DNA from: JAURDE01 sp965365285
Lineage (GTDB): Bacteria > Bdellovibrionota > Bacteriovoracia > Bacteriovoracales > Bacteriovoracaceae
Assembly: GCA_965365285.1 (NCBI GenBank)
Contig: CBDUBC010000003.1
Coordinates: forward strand, 23,794-87,793
Direction: 5' to 3'
DNA length: 64,000 nt
Below, in pieces: positions 23,533-32,588 of the stretch. Position 1 is the first letter of the stretch, and every line of letters begins with the position of its first letter. The notes under the pieces are model-generated. The model saw only the letters and a program-made list of their open reading frames with translations. It searched no databases and had not been told where the DNA came from. Made by a program: the position numbers and the translations under genes.

Positions 23533-25521
23533 ATGGGTAATATTTTAAGCTTAGATAATATGTTTAATTTAATATTTTGTTTCATTTTAATTATTACCTC
23601 ATTTCCTTTATTTGCCAAAACCTTTCATGTTGTTAAATCTCATGGAAATTTTGAAATTTTTGATAATAAGGGTATAAAACAAAGTTCTTCGAAAATCGAC
23701 TATGGTTACAGGATAAAAACTAAAGCAAATAGTTTTTTGAAAATTAAAACACCAAAGAATCATATGATGGTCGTTGGTCCATCTTCAGAAGTAGTTCTAG
23801 AGCAAGTTTCTGAATATGATGAAAGAACTTTACTTGATATACTAAAAGGGCAGATTCGGATGCAATCCGATGGCGTCAAAAAAGAGAAAATTAAATTTTT
23901 TATTAGATCAAAAACCGCATCGATGGGAGTTAGAGGAACTGATTTTCATATTATCTATAATCCGCTTAATAAAATCACATCAACGATTAGTTATAGTGGT
24001 GATGTTCAAATGCGTAAAATTCATCCACAGATTGATTATGTGGATGATATGGATGCCTTTCTCGATAGTAATCATACGATTAAGGTTCCCAAGGGATCTT
24101 TTTCCGGCTCCTATATAGGTTATGAAAAGCTAGCTGACCCCACCAAAATCAGTCCTGAGCAATTTAGTACCTTAGAAAAAAATAATGAGCTTGCTATGAA
24201 TCATCTTTTAACAGAATTTGATGGTGATTCTCTTGATGAGGCCAGTGATATCGAATTGGTACCACCTCCAACAGAAGAATTTATTCCTGATAGAGATATG
24301 TTTATTGGAGAAAAGGTCCTTACTAGACCTGGCGGGTATATTGATCTCAATACTGGAATCTATGTTTCTCCTCCTGAGGACGCTCCTTACGATAAAGATC
24401 AAAAGGTTTATCAGATTCCAGAAGAGAAAGGTCAATTTGACAAGGAGTCAGGTGAATATATTCCCCCTTTAGGACTTATCCTTCATCCTCTAGAGGGTTT
24501 TAAACTGGCATCTCAAAAAGTACTCGGAAAATTAAAAGGTGTGCGAGAAGAGTCGGTTAAGAGACTTGAAGAATTCGCACAACAGCTCAATCAAGGTTTT
24601 GGAATTAGTTACCTTCAAGATCTTCATCAATTTATTCAAGGAAATAGCTTTTTAAATAAAATACGCTTTGATCTTAAGGCCGAGTTTGAATATGACTCTA
24701 ATATCATCCAAAAATTTTATGATGAAATTATACATGTAACAGATCAAGCCTCAGTGATTTGGTTTTTAGACTCTAAAGTAGGTTATCGAAAGTTTATTTA
24801 TAAAAACTGGTATATTCATCCTCACTTATTCTTCATTGATAAAATCCACTTTAGAGCACATACTCCCGAGGTTAAAAATCAAGATCATTATCTGATTGGA
24901 GCAAGGATAGAAATGGGTCGACGAGGAGTCCTCTGGTCTCTTCCCTCTCAAGTTAGCTTTTCTATAGGGCAATATGCTGATCGAAAAAGAATTCTTCCTA
25001 GTCAGAGCTATGAAAACTATATTCGCGCCGACCAGCTGGAAACTAAACTGTTTTTAAAAATGGGAAAACATTGGTCAACTCAGGCTTCCCTACTTTTTGA
25101 AGATTATCAAAGACGCGAGGGATATGAAGGACAATATTGGAATCCTTCTTTTTTTATTCAATATAAATTAAGTTCAAGAGATTATCTCCGTATTGGTGGA
25201 GATTTCTCTTCAAGAACTCAAGATTCTATTAAAGATGAAAGAATTTCAAGTCACTTTGAACTGGCCTATTTTAGGAGGGAGTTCTTTGGTCATACGGATT
25301 TATATGTTGAGGTAGGCCCAACCTATTCCAGACCAGGTAAAGAGTTTGGAAAACAAAAAGATGAAACCCTTCTTGAATCTACTATTAAGTTAAAAAGTAA
25401 TTTTTATGGGAACATCTCTTACGATTTTTATTATAAGTATCAAAATAATTATTCCGATCAAAGAGCAGAGTTCAACTTCAATAGACATCTCACCGGAATC
25501 GCCCTTAATATTCGCTATTAA
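23533..25521 (+). CDS. FecR-domain protein fused to a C-terminal beta-barrel-like region
   Basis: This 662-residue exported protein has a signal peptide (core LIFCFILIITSFPLFA). A FecR domain follows (about 35-160; LLDILKGQIRMQ, SKTASMGVRGTDFHIIY), then a Pro/Asp-rich linker (about 225-310). Residues 370-662 are full of beta-strand-like segments and end HLTGIALNIRY, a plausible outer-membrane barrel. Typical FecR proteins are anti-sigma regulators in the inner membrane; this layout differs. The start is uncertain. ATG 23533 leaves nine bases to the divergent gene, and ATG 23560 is equally possible. Neither has a clear ribosome site. The partner barrel gene opposite may be functionally linked. 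Confidence 0.8.
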   Translation: MGNILSLDNMFNLIFCFILIITSFPLFAKTFHVVKSHGNFEIFDNKGIKQSSSKIDYGYRIKTKANSFLKIKTPKNHMMVVGPSSEVVLEQVSEYDERTLLDILKGQIRMQSDGVKKEKIKFFIRSKTASMGVRGTDFHIIYNPLNKITSTISYSGDVQMRKIHPQIDYVDDMDAFLDSNHTIKVPKGSFSGSYIGYEKLADPTKISPEQFSTLEKNNELAMNHLLTEFDGDSLDEASDIELVPPPTEEFIPDRDMFIGEKVLTRPGGYIDLNTGIYVSPPEDAPYDKDQKVYQIPEEKGQFDKESGEYIPPLGLILHPLEGFKLASQKVLGKLKGVREESVKRLEEFAQQLNQGFGISYLQDLHQFIQGNSFLNKIRFDLKAEFEYDSNIIQKFYDEIIHVTDQASVIWFLDSKVGYRKFIYKNWYIHPHLFFIDKIHFRAHTPEVKNQDHYLIGARIEMGRRGVLWSLPSQVSFSIGQYADRKRILPSQSYENYIRADQLETKLFLKMGKHWSTQASLLFEDYQRREGYEGQYWNPSFFIQYKLSSRDYLRIGGDFSSRTQDSIKDERISSHFELAYFRREFFGHTDLYVEVGPTYSRPGKEFGKQKDETLLESTIKLKSNFYGNISYDFYYKYQNNYSDQRAEFNFNRHLTGIALNIRY

Positions 25522-27659
25522 ATTTTTTTAAGACGAAGACTGTTTAAAACAACCGAAATACTACTCAACCCCATTGCAAGGGATGCCAGAGATGGAGGAA
25601 AAAGATTCTTGGTTAGGAGATAATAAACTCCAGCAGCAAGAGGAATACAGAGACTATTATAAACAAATGAAAGAAAAAGATTTTCTTTAATTACTTTCAG
25701 AGTTTTATTTGAAATCTTCATAAACATAAGAGCATGTCTTAGATCACCAGCTAAAAGAGTAACATCACTACTTGCTTTAGCGAGATCTGTTCCTGCACCC
25801 ATGGCAAGTGATAGATTTGCCATGGAAAGAGCTGGAGCATCGTTAATTCCATCTCCTAGCATGGCCACTTTTTTACCATGTTTTTGAAGCTCTTCAATTT
25901 TCTTTGCTTTATCAAGCGGGAGACACTCGCCTAAAAAGTTTTTGATACCAAGATCATGAGAGACCTTTTGAACGGCCTCCTTTTTATCACCAGAAACAAG
26001 CCAAATGTCCATTCCCTGATCTCGTAATTCCTGAATAACTTCAGGCACTCCTGGCTTAACTTGATCTTCTAAAAGCAATCTTCCCACATAGACTTGGTTT
26101 TTTGCGACTAGAATTTCAGTGGTGTCGCTTTCTGGAACCAAAGAGAGGTCAATATCTTTTTCTTCAAAAAATCTTCTATTGCCGATGACAAAAGCATCTC
26201 CTGAATACTCTCCTTCAAGTCCTCTTCCACCACTTATTTTAAAAGTGACAGGGTCTTTAGGAGAGAGGTTTTGTTTTTTCCCATACTCCACAACTGATCG
26301 AGCAAGAGGGTGTTCAGAGAGGTTTTCTAGAGATATAACGGCCTCTAAAGTTTGTAAGTCCAAATCAGAGTGAGTGACCTGAGGCTTACCCTCTGTGAGT
26401 GTTCCTGTTTTATCAAAAAGAATCGTATCAACATTGACTCCTTTTTCAATAACGTCTCCTCCAGCAATAAGAATACCCTTTAAGGAGGCGTTTCCTGTTG
26501 CCACAAGAATAGCCGTAGGCGTTGCTAATCCTAAAGCACAAGGACAAGCAATAACTAGGACGGCAATCATATTGCTGATAGCATTTCCCCATATTGGCTG
26601 AGGACCAAAAAAGAACCAGAGGATAAAAGTCAAAACTGAAACAAGAATAACGACAGGAACAAAGATTGAGCTAATTTTATCAGCAAGCTTTTGAATAGGC
26701 GGCTTTTTACCTTGTGCATTTTCTACATATTCAATCATTTTATGCAAAAAGGTATTCTTCCCAACTTTCATGGCACGCATATCAAAGGAGCCTTCACCAT
26801 TAAGTGTCCCAGCAAGGACTTTACTTCCCTTACTTTTAGAAACTGGTATGGACTCTCCTGAAATCATGGATTCATCGATAGAACTATTTCCCGAAACAAT
26901 TTTCCCATCAACTAGAATTTTTTCTCCAGGCTTAACTCGAATAATATCACCAACCATAAGATCTTTAAGATCAATAGTTTGCTCCTCACCATTTTTTATG
27001 ACAAGCGCTTTACCCGCCTCAAGATTTAAAAGCTCTTCCATAGCATCATTGGCCTTCTTCTTTGCCAGTCGCTCAAAAAACTTGCCAAGATAAACAAAGG
27101 AAACAATAAAACCTACAGCTTCAAAATAGACCTTTGCCGTGAGACCTAAGTTTTCTGAAAACTCGGGGAAAAAGGTAATGACGGTACTATAGAAAAAAGC
27201 AGCGCTAGTCCCAAGCCCAATCAAGGTGTTCATATTGGAATGACCACTTTTAAAAAAAGTAAGCATGGATCTTTGGAAGTCGATTCCCACCCAAAAATAA
27301 ATAGGTAGAGTGAGAAAGAATTGAATAATAAAATTTATCTTTAGGTCTGGCCACCCCATGAGAGGTCCCATCGCAAAGAGGAAAATAACAATCGCCAAAG
27401 AAAAGGAAATGATAAATCTAAGAAGATCACCTGAATCCGCAGTGCTTGATTTATCTAGAGAGGCTTTGTAACCAAGCTCTTTAATTTTAGAAAAAATAGC
27501 TTCTTGATTTAGATTTTCCTTAAATTCAAAATAAGCTGTTTCGGAGGCAAAATTCACATGAGAAACTTCAACACCTTCAATCCTTTTTACTCCCTTTTCT
27601 ATTGAAAGAGCGCAAGCACTGCAGGTCATTCCTTCAAGGTGTACTTTAATTTTCTTCAT
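25518..27659 (-). CDS. copA: Cu(I)-exporting P-type ATPase
   Basis: CopA pumps Cu(I) out of the cytoplasm using ATP. The protein has 713 residues. It has one N-terminal heavy-metal-binding domain (GMTCSACALSIEKG) and eight expected membrane helices. The ion-channel motif is VIACPCALGLATPTAILVAT, the phosphorylation site is LFDKTGTLTEGKPQ, and the hinge is GDGINDAPALSMANLSLAMG. The CPC motif and C-terminal YNSLCIPLAAGVYY with MGLSSISVVLNSLRL mark the copper class. It starts directly after the chaperone gene stop, with no gap. No copper-sensing regulator is beside it. Confidence 0.95.
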   Translation of the reverse strand: MKKIKVHLEGMTCSACALSIEKGVKRIEGVEVSHVNFASETAYFEFKENLNQEAIFSKIKELGYKASLDKSSTADSGDLLRFIISFSLAIVIFLFAMGPLMGWPDLKINFIIQFFLTLPIYFWVGIDFQRSMLTFFKSGHSNMNTLIGLGTSAAFFYSTVITFFPEFSENLGLTAKVYFEAVGFIVSFVYLGKFFERLAKKKANDAMEELLNLEAGKALVIKNGEEQTIDLKDLMVGDIIRVKPGEKILVDGKIVSGNSSIDESMISGESIPVSKSKGSKVLAGTLNGEGSFDMRAMKVGKNTFLHKMIEYVENAQGKKPPIQKLADKISSIFVPVVILVSVLTFILWFFFGPQPIWGNAISNMIAVLVIACPCALGLATPTAILVATGNASLKGILIAGGDVIEKGVNVDTILFDKTGTLTEGKPQVTHSDLDLQTLEAVISLENLSEHPLARSVVEYGKKQNLSPKDPVTFKISGGRGLEGEYSGDAFVIGNRRFFEEKDIDLSLVPESDTTEILVAKNQVYVGRLLLEDQVKPGVPEVIQELRDQGMDIWLVSGDKKEAVQKVSHDLGIKNFLGECLPLDKAKKIEELQKHGKKVAMLGDGINDAPALSMANLSLAMGAGTDLAKASSDVTLLAGDLRHALMFMKISNKTLKVIKENLFLSFVYNSLCIPLAAGVYYLLTKNLFPPSLASLAMGLSSISVVLNSLRLKKI

Positions 27660-27872
27660 TTACTCTTGTGTTACCTCTAAAACCTCATAGCCAAGATCTT
27701 CGACTTGTCCTTTAAGATCTTTTAAAGTGATCTCATCGGAATCATAGGAAACGGAAACGCTTTGATTCTCTAAACTTACTTGAGGGGAATACTCGCTAAG
27801 CCCTTGCTCAACTTTTTTAACGCAGTTACCACAACTCATTCCTTCAATTTTAAAAAGTACCTTTTTAATCAT
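27660..27872 (-). CDS. Copper chaperone, heavy-metal-associated domain
   Basis: This 70-residue cytoplasmic protein is one HMA domain (beta-alpha-beta-beta-alpha-beta) with the Cu(I) site EGMSCGNCVKKVEQG. It should hand copper to the CopA encoded immediately downstream, as CopZ does. The gene starts the two-gene operon. The 142-base region before it, shared with the divergent START gene, shows no evident CueR- or CsoR-type palindrome. Confidence 0.9.
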   Translation of the reverse strand: MIKKVLFKIEGMSCGNCVKKVEQGLSEYSPQVSLENQSVSVSYDSDEITLKDLKGQVEDLGYEVLEVTQE

Positions 27873-28014
27873 CCCGTTCTCCTATCCCTGACCTATAGCT
27901 TAAACCAAAAAGATTGTCTAAAATATCTCTTAAAATCTCATCAGAAAAATTTTTCCAATTGAGACCCAGCCGCAATGGATTATTATATAAGTTCATGCTT
28001 ATGGAAATTGTAAC

Positions 28015-28710
28015 TTGAAACTAGTATTAGCTCTATTTTTACCCTTTTTGCTCTCTTTTACTCAAGGAGAAAAAGAAGTCACCCTAGAAGATATACCTAA
28101 TAATGAAAATTGGGCATATGTTGGTGAGACAGACGGAATCAAAACCTATAGGGCAAAGATTGAGAATTCTAATCTTTTCGCCTTTCAAGGCATGGGTATT
28201 ATTAATGCTTCCGCTGAAAATATTATGACGGCCCTTCGAGATGTGGAAGGAAGTGTTGAGTGGTCTCCTATGCTATCTGAGAAATTTACCTTAGAGGAAA
28301 AGTCTGATCTCCTTGCCTATACTTATCAAATGCATGATCTCCCCTGGCCTGTGAGTAATCGTCACTTGATCCTTAAGAATAAGCTTTGGTTATCTAAGAA
28401 AGATAAGGCGTTGATTGTTATCATGCATTCAGTCGACAGAAAATATCCTAAGGCCGACGGCATCGAAATGCATATGGGATTTGGACTTGTGTTAATGCGT
28501 CCCATTAACAAGAATCAAGTTTATATGGAAGTGAAGATCCATCTTGACCCTATGGGAATCATTCCTGATTGGCTTGTTAATATAATCCAAAAAGAGTGGC
28601 CGCATACTTTTTTAAAATCTCTTGAAAAAAGGGCAAATGAAATAAAACCTAATGTTCGTCCTGGAATCATGACTCTTTACAACAAACTTCAAAAACTCTT
28701 ATCCAAATGA
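28015..28710 (+). CDS. Exported START-domain lipid-binding protein (copy B)
   Basis: This 231-residue paralogue of the START protein encoded at 12338 has a signal peptide (KLVLALFLPFLLSFTQG). Shared blocks are ETDGIKTYRAK, a central Trp (VEWSPML), HDLPWPVSNRHLIL, KIHLDPMGIIPDWLVNIIQK and a following EWP. The start is TTG (28015), the only good in-frame candidate. The gene begins a three-gene run with the arrestin-like and Spx/ArsC-like genes. It may bind or move lipid in the periplasm. Confidence 0.83.
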   Translation: MKLVLALFLPFLLSFTQGEKEVTLEDIPNNENWAYVGETDGIKTYRAKIENSNLFAFQGMGIINASAENIMTALRDVEGSVEWSPMLSEKFTLEEKSDLLAYTYQMHDLPWPVSNRHLILKNKLWLSKKDKALIVIMHSVDRKYPKADGIEMHMGFGLVLMRPINKNQVYMEVKIHLDPMGIIPDWLVNIIQKEWPHTFLKSLEKRANEIKPNVRPGIMTLYNKLQKLLSK

Positions 28711-28737
28711 TAAACCCTTGGAAACAAGGAGATCACA

Positions 28738-29493
28738 TTGAAAGGTACTTATTTTCAAAAACCTCTCGAGTTCAATTTACTCGTCGAAGGTGAGCAGTGG
28801 AATCAAGGGGATGAACTAAGTGGTATTTTAAAAGTAAAAAACCATGGTGCCGAAGATATGGATCTTACTAAAGTCGGTGTTCAACTTGGCTATGCCCAGG
28901 CTAAAAAAGTAAAAGAAAAAAATACAGATTGTTTTGATATCTCAGATACAAGCTATTTTGATGAGGGTCAAAAGCTCGCTGCTGGCTCAGAGGCCGAGCT
29001 TAATTGGAAATTTAATTTAGGGGATGATGCTCTCATTTCTGAAAAAAATGCTTCTCAATATGTTCTTTATGGAAATGAAGAAGGTATCTGGCAAGGAGGA
29101 CAGCTTCAGCTCAATATTCTTCCCTCCCCAATACTTCAAAAATATCTTGAAATCTTTGAGACCTTTTTTCGATTTAAGGTCAAAGAACTGAAAAATAAAA
29201 AAGGCCTTATAGACGCTAAACTCCTTCCGCCAACGAGTAGAGATTTTGCCAATATAAAAGCACTCAATATTCAAATGAAGTATGGTGAAACGCTTACTTT
29301 AAATTATCATTTTAAACTAAAAAAAATTGACTACCTTGAAAATGAAATGAAAATGAAAGAAGAGACGCAAAAATTAAAGTATGATCTAAATTCTAAAGAG
29401 TTTATGATGTACGGAAAAGAAGTCGATCAATCGAAGCTAGAATCTCATATTAAATCAGTTCTTGAAGAGGTTATGAAGAGTAAAAAGTTTTAG
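28738..29493 (+). CDS. Arrestin-fold-like cytoplasmic protein of unknown function
   Basis: This 251-residue protein has no signal peptide. Its N-terminal half (FNLLVEGEQWNQGDELSGIL, then KVKNHGAEDMDLTKVGVQLG) looks like the beta-sandwich of arrestin or Spo0M-type proteins. The family match is weak and is my inference. The C-terminal half is Lys/Glu-rich. The TTG start is well supported by AAGGAG seven bases upstream. It is sandwiched between the START and Spx/ArsC-like genes in one probable operon. Confidence 0.65.
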   Translation: MKGTYFQKPLEFNLLVEGEQWNQGDELSGILKVKNHGAEDMDLTKVGVQLGYAQAKKVKEKNTDCFDISDTSYFDEGQKLAAGSEAELNWKFNLGDDALISEKNASQYVLYGNEEGIWQGGQLQLNILPSPILQKYLEIFETFFRFKVKELKNKKGLIDAKLLPPTSRDFANIKALNIQMKYGETLTLNYHFKLKKIDYLENEMKMKEETQKLKYDLNSKEFMMYGKEVDQSKLESHIKSVLEEVMKSKKF

Positions 29494-29502
29494 GAGGCAA
29501 TG

Positions 29503-29862
29503 ATGGGACTAAAAGTTTATGAATATAAAGGTTGTGGTACCTGTAAAAAGGCCTTGAAGTTTCTTGACCAAAATGAAATTGAGTATAAAAAAATAGCGGT
29601 CAGAGAGACTCCTCCAAGTGCAGGGGAAATAAAAAAAATGCTAAAGTATTTGGATGGAGACCTTAAAAAATTATTTAACACTAGTGGCCAAGATTATCGC
29701 GCTATGAATATGAAAGATAAAATCAAAGATTTAAGCTTAGACGCGGCCATTAAACTTCTCACGAAAAATGGTAATCTCGTCAAAAGACCATTCATCCTAG
29801 ATTCCAACTGGGGTGCCGTAGGCTTCAAAGAAGAACAATGGAAGGATCACTTTCTAAAGTAG
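29503..29862 (+). CDS. Spx/MgsR/ArsC-family thioredoxin-fold protein
   Basis: This 119-residue protein of the ArsC/Spx superfamily carries YEYKGCGTCKKALKFL with Cys11 and Cys14, a CxxC pair as in Spx and MgsR. LFNTSGQDYRAMNMKDKI and LVKRPFIL are further family blocks. It may be a redox-active regulator or reductase. True arsenate reduction is not supported, since no other arsenic gene is near. AGGAGG lies five bases before ATG 29503. The alternative ATG at 29500 is only two bases from it. The gene ends with a nine-base overlap against the reductase gene. Confidence 0.85.
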   Translation: MGLKVYEYKGCGTCKKALKFLDQNEIEYKKIAVRETPPSAGEIKKMLKYLDGDLKKLFNTSGQDYRAMNMKDKIKDLSLDAAIKLLTKNGNLVKRPFILDSNWGAVGFKEEQWKDHFLK

Positions 29863-30900
29863 TCTATCTTTTGGTGGTGCTTCGGCCTTAAATTGGTCGA
29901 AGAAGCCCTCAGCATAAATCTGCTCTTCTTTAGCACCCAGCTCAAGAACCTTCTTTTTACAGTCCTCAACAAACTCAGGGCCGCCAGCGATATAGATGCT
30001 GTACTCAGAAAGATTAGGGTACAGTTCAGGCAATAGATTTGGAATTCGTCCTTCTAAACCGCCCTCATTACTTTCCTGGGTAAGGGTGTATTTGTAGTCG
30101 AAATTTCTAAACTTTGTTTTAAGATAAGTAAGCATTCCATTTTCGAGAAGATCATTCTTCGTTCTTGCTGAAAAAAGAATACTGGCGGGTTTCTTAAATC
30201 CTCCTCGAATAAGAGCTGCCGAAGCAAGCGAAAGGATAGGAGCAAGTCCACTACCTGCCGCTAAACAGAGAACAGGACCTTCTGTATTTGGGTTTCCGAC
30301 AAAGGTACCATAAGGACCATTAATTTTAACTTGGTCGCCCTCTTTAAGTTTTTCATGAACCCAAGTACTCGTGGCCCCCTCTTTTAAGAGAGTAATCAAG
30401 AGAACGATTTCACCTTCAGAGTTTGGAGTGTTCGCGATAGAGTAGCATCTTGATGGAATATTTTCTTCTTCATTTCCAAGAGTCACGTACTGACCAGGCC
30501 AAAACCGTAGAGGTTTTCCGACAGGACGAATCCGTAGTTTTACGATTCGATCCGTGGCCATTACTTTTTCAGAGACGACAGAAAGGACATTTTCTCTAGG
30601 TGGGAAAAGTTTTGGCATAGCATCTTCTGTTCCCCACTCGATCTCAAGAACGTCACTGGTAGGCTTTGCCATACACATAAGACCATAACCTTGCTCTCGA
30701 TCACTTTGAGGAAGGGCCATATCCAAGATGAAGCCTTGATCAATTTGTCCTTCTTTAACCCTAATCTTACACTCTCCACAAGCACCAGCACGGCAGTTAT
30801 TGGGAAGGGCAAGACCTCTCTTTTCAAGGGCCGAAAGAACAGTTTCTCCATCTTCACAAGGAAATTCTTTACCAGAAGGATAGAGTTTAATCGTCTTCAT
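29854..30900 (-). CDS. Flavin/2Fe-2S reductase of a multicomponent oxygenase
   Basis: This 348-residue electron-transfer protein has an N-terminal plant-type [2Fe-2S] ferredoxin domain (Cys36, 41, 44 and 76; NNCRAGACGECKIRV). An FAD domain (RCYSIANTP) and an NAD(P) domain (LAAGSGLAPILSLA, YIAGGPEFV) follow. It is built like methane or phenol monooxygenase reductases and should feed electrons to the di-iron protein encoded just upstream. I chose ATG 30900, with GGAGA eight bases before it. A frame open to 30948 runs through the terminator and is unlikely to be translated. Confidence 0.9.
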   Translation of the reverse strand: MKTIKLYPSGKEFPCEDGETVLSALEKRGLALPNNCRAGACGECKIRVKEGQIDQGFILDMALPQSDREQGYGLMCMAKPTSDVLEIEWGTEDAMPKLFPPRENVLSVVSEKVMATDRIVKLRIRPVGKPLRFWPGQYVTLGNEEENIPSRCYSIANTPNSEGEIVLLITLLKEGATSTWVHEKLKEGDQVKINGPYGTFVGNPNTEGPVLCLAAGSGLAPILSLASAALIRGGFKKPASILFSARTKNDLLENGMLTYLKTKFRNFDYKYTLTQESNEGGLEGRIPNLLPELYPNLSEYSIYIAGGPEFVEDCKKKVLELGAKEEQIYAEGFFDQFKAEAPPKDRLL

Positions 30901-30916
30901 CTTTTGTTTCTCCAAG

Positions 30917-30945
30917 CAAAAAAAAAGCACGCCCGGAGGCGTGCT
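30917..30945 (-). terminator. Intrinsic terminator between oxygenase and reductase genes
   Basis: On the minus strand AGCACGCC, TCCG, GGCGTGCT form an eight-base-pair GC-rich hairpin followed by nine T residues. It begins 14 bases after the di-iron oxygenase stop. It should end most transcripts there and lower or separate expression of the reductase. Confidence 0.85.
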
Positions 30946-30959
30946 CATTTAAAATAGAA

Positions 30960-31985
30960 TTAAAATACAGGAATGATATCATCCATATCGACATCATTAA
31001 TTTCCATACCAGTAATTCCAACTTCTGGAATGGCAGGGAAAGGAATGTCAAACTTGTCTAGAACGCCTTTTAGGTTAAGCATGGCATTTTTCCAGTTTTG
31101 TTTCTTGGTTTCATAATCTGGAATAAAGAATCCACTCTTTGAGGCAAAGTCTTGTATTTCTCTGTGATTATCAATGAAGTCTGGGTTGAGATCCCAAAAC
31201 TCTGGTGGTGGTTCAAAAAGAACACCGGATAGGAAGTAGTAACCAGCTTTGATTTGCTTAGTGATAAGAGTTCTATCTTCTACTTTTAATTTAGGATAAT
31301 CCCTTTCCATGAGCGCCATACAGATGGCCATGTGTCTTCCCTCGTCTCGACCAATATTTCTAAAGGCTTCTTTAAAAACTGGTTCAGTTGCACCAGCGGC
31401 CATTTGGTGGAAGAGAGTTGAAGATGCAATTTCACCCATAAGGAATGAACTAAAAAGTACCGCAAGAGAATACTTCGGAACCGCTTTTTTATAACCGCTC
31501 CAATATCTTCCACCATTAAACCATAGCCATTCGGCATTTTTCTTTGCTTTTTTTCCAATTTCAGTTTTTGGCTCGTAAGACATTGGATCATCATGCTCAA
31601 GAAGGGCCTTAATAAACATTCCACAAACTTGCTCATGGTTTTGTTCATCTCTCATGACTGAGAAAAAGCATCTTCTTACAGGATCTTCTTCGTGGACTTC
31701 GTAACATTTAATTACTGCCTCCGCGAATACAGGTGGAGCGGATGCATCAAAAACGGCTAATAATTGCCACCAGTAAGCAATCGCTTCTCTCTCTTCCCAA
31801 GTATAGGAGCTAGGATCAAAGGTATCCCATGGTAGTTTTTTAGGATCCCAATATTCTTTTTGAGAAGAGTCCCAGATTTCCTCCATCTTTTGGGTTTGCG
31901 CTTTCCAATCAAGTGGAAATACATTGGGCTGTTCCAACTTGGGTGGACGCTCCATTTTGTGACCATACTTTTCTTTTAATGACAT
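30960..31985 (-). CDS. Ferritin-like di-iron oxygenase component
   Basis: This 341-residue helical protein carries a carboxylate-bridged di-iron site. Two ExxH motifs are plain: RDEQNHEQV (Glu114, His117) and GRDEGRHMA (Glu215, His218). Glu89 (FAEAV) and Glu185 (MGEIASS) are candidates for the remaining ligands. It resembles ferritin-like oxygenases and R2-type proteins; the exact subfamily is not recognised. The reductase gene downstream makes an oxygenase or desaturase role likely. The substrate is unknown. A very strong terminator follows the gene. Confidence 0.8.
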   Translation of the reverse strand: MSLKEKYGHKMERPPKLEQPNVFPLDWKAQTQKMEEIWDSSQKEYWDPKKLPWDTFDPSSYTWEEREAIAYWWQLLAVFDASAPPVFAEAVIKCYEVHEEDPVRRCFFSVMRDEQNHEQVCGMFIKALLEHDDPMSYEPKTEIGKKAKKNAEWLWFNGGRYWSGYKKAVPKYSLAVLFSSFLMGEIASSTLFHQMAAGATEPVFKEAFRNIGRDEGRHMAICMALMERDYPKLKVEDRTLITKQIKAGYYFLSGVLFEPPPEFWDLNPDFIDNHREIQDFASKSGFFIPDYETKKQNWKNAMLNLKGVLDKFDIPFPAIPEVGITGMEINDVDMDDIIPVF

Positions 31986-32210
31986 GATATTTCTCCAATT
32001 CTTAAAATCATCTTGAAAGAATCTTGGTTTTAAATTGGGTCCTCGTCTATGACAAAGATCACCTTAAAATCGTCAAAAATTCTCTTTTTTCAATACCTTA
32101 ATATAATCATAAATCCAAGCATTCTCCCAATGGACATGAGTTTTACAGGGTTTAGCATGAACAAAGTTTATTGAATTTCAAATATTTAGAATGCTGCGCC
32201 ACGATATATG

Positions 32211-32219
32211 TGCTATAAT
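32211..32219 (+). promoter_or_regulatory. Extended -10 promoter for the basic protein gene
   Basis: TGCTATAAT is a perfect extended -10 element, in the same TGTGCTATAAT core as at 11838. The predicted leader is about 26 bases before ATG 32252. Confidence 0.6.
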
Positions 32220-32251
32220 CTCTAGTTATTAAAGATTCCAAAGGGGGAAAC

Positions 32252-32530
32252 ATGCCAACGAAAAGAAAAAGTACATCCAAAAAGAAGTCCTCACCAAAGG
32301 TTTCTAAGGTTAGAAAACTTGAGGCAAAGATGAACCAGGAACAAAGACAGGCCAAAAAGGCGACAGAAAAGCTGAACAAAATTCGAAAGGACCTTGCCAA
32401 GGCAGTCAAGGGTGAAATTAGAACCCTGAAGGCAAGCCCAAGCAAATCTAAAACTGTTCAACAAAAGATTAAGAATTTAAACAAAATTCATAATCAGTGC
32501 AAAAAATCCTATAGCTTTAAAGCTGCCTAG
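32252..32530 (+). CDS. Small lysine-rich, histone H1-like basic protein
   Basis: This 92-residue protein has 25 lysines and 5 arginines. It opens MPTKRKSTSKKKSSPK, like a disordered basic tail, then has a helical middle and another basic stretch. It is probably a nucleic-acid-binding or nucleoid protein, but no family is recognised. The gene is a clean single unit with an extended -10 promoter, a strong GGGGG-containing ribosome site and a strong terminator, which suggests substantial expression. Confidence 0.75.
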   Translation: MPTKRKSTSKKKSSPKVSKVRKLEAKMNQEQRQAKKATEKLNKIRKDLAKAVKGEIRTLKASPSKSKTVQQKIKNLNKIHNQCKKSYSFKAA

Positions 32531-32541
32531 GATTCAAATTT

Positions 32542-32578
32542 CAGACGGGGATCGAGACCCACTCTTGATCCCCGTTTG
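32542..32578. terminator. Bidirectional intrinsic terminator
   Basis: CAGACGGGGATC pairs with GATCCCCGTTTG, giving a 12-base-pair stem with one G-T pair and a 13-base loop. It lies between the convergent basic-protein and FabG-like genes. The AT-rich flanks (TTCAAATTT and TTTGAATTT) could serve both strands. Confidence 0.75.
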
Positions 32579-32588
32579 AATTTAAGAA

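Noticed and set aside
29503..29862. Arsenate reductase
   Set aside because: The CxxC pair fits Spx/MgsR-type proteins, and no arsenic-resistance gene is nearby.
30901..30948. Longer N-terminus for the oxygenase reductase
   Set aside because: It would run through the terminator hairpin, while ATG 30900 has a good ribosome site and begins the ferredoxin domain.
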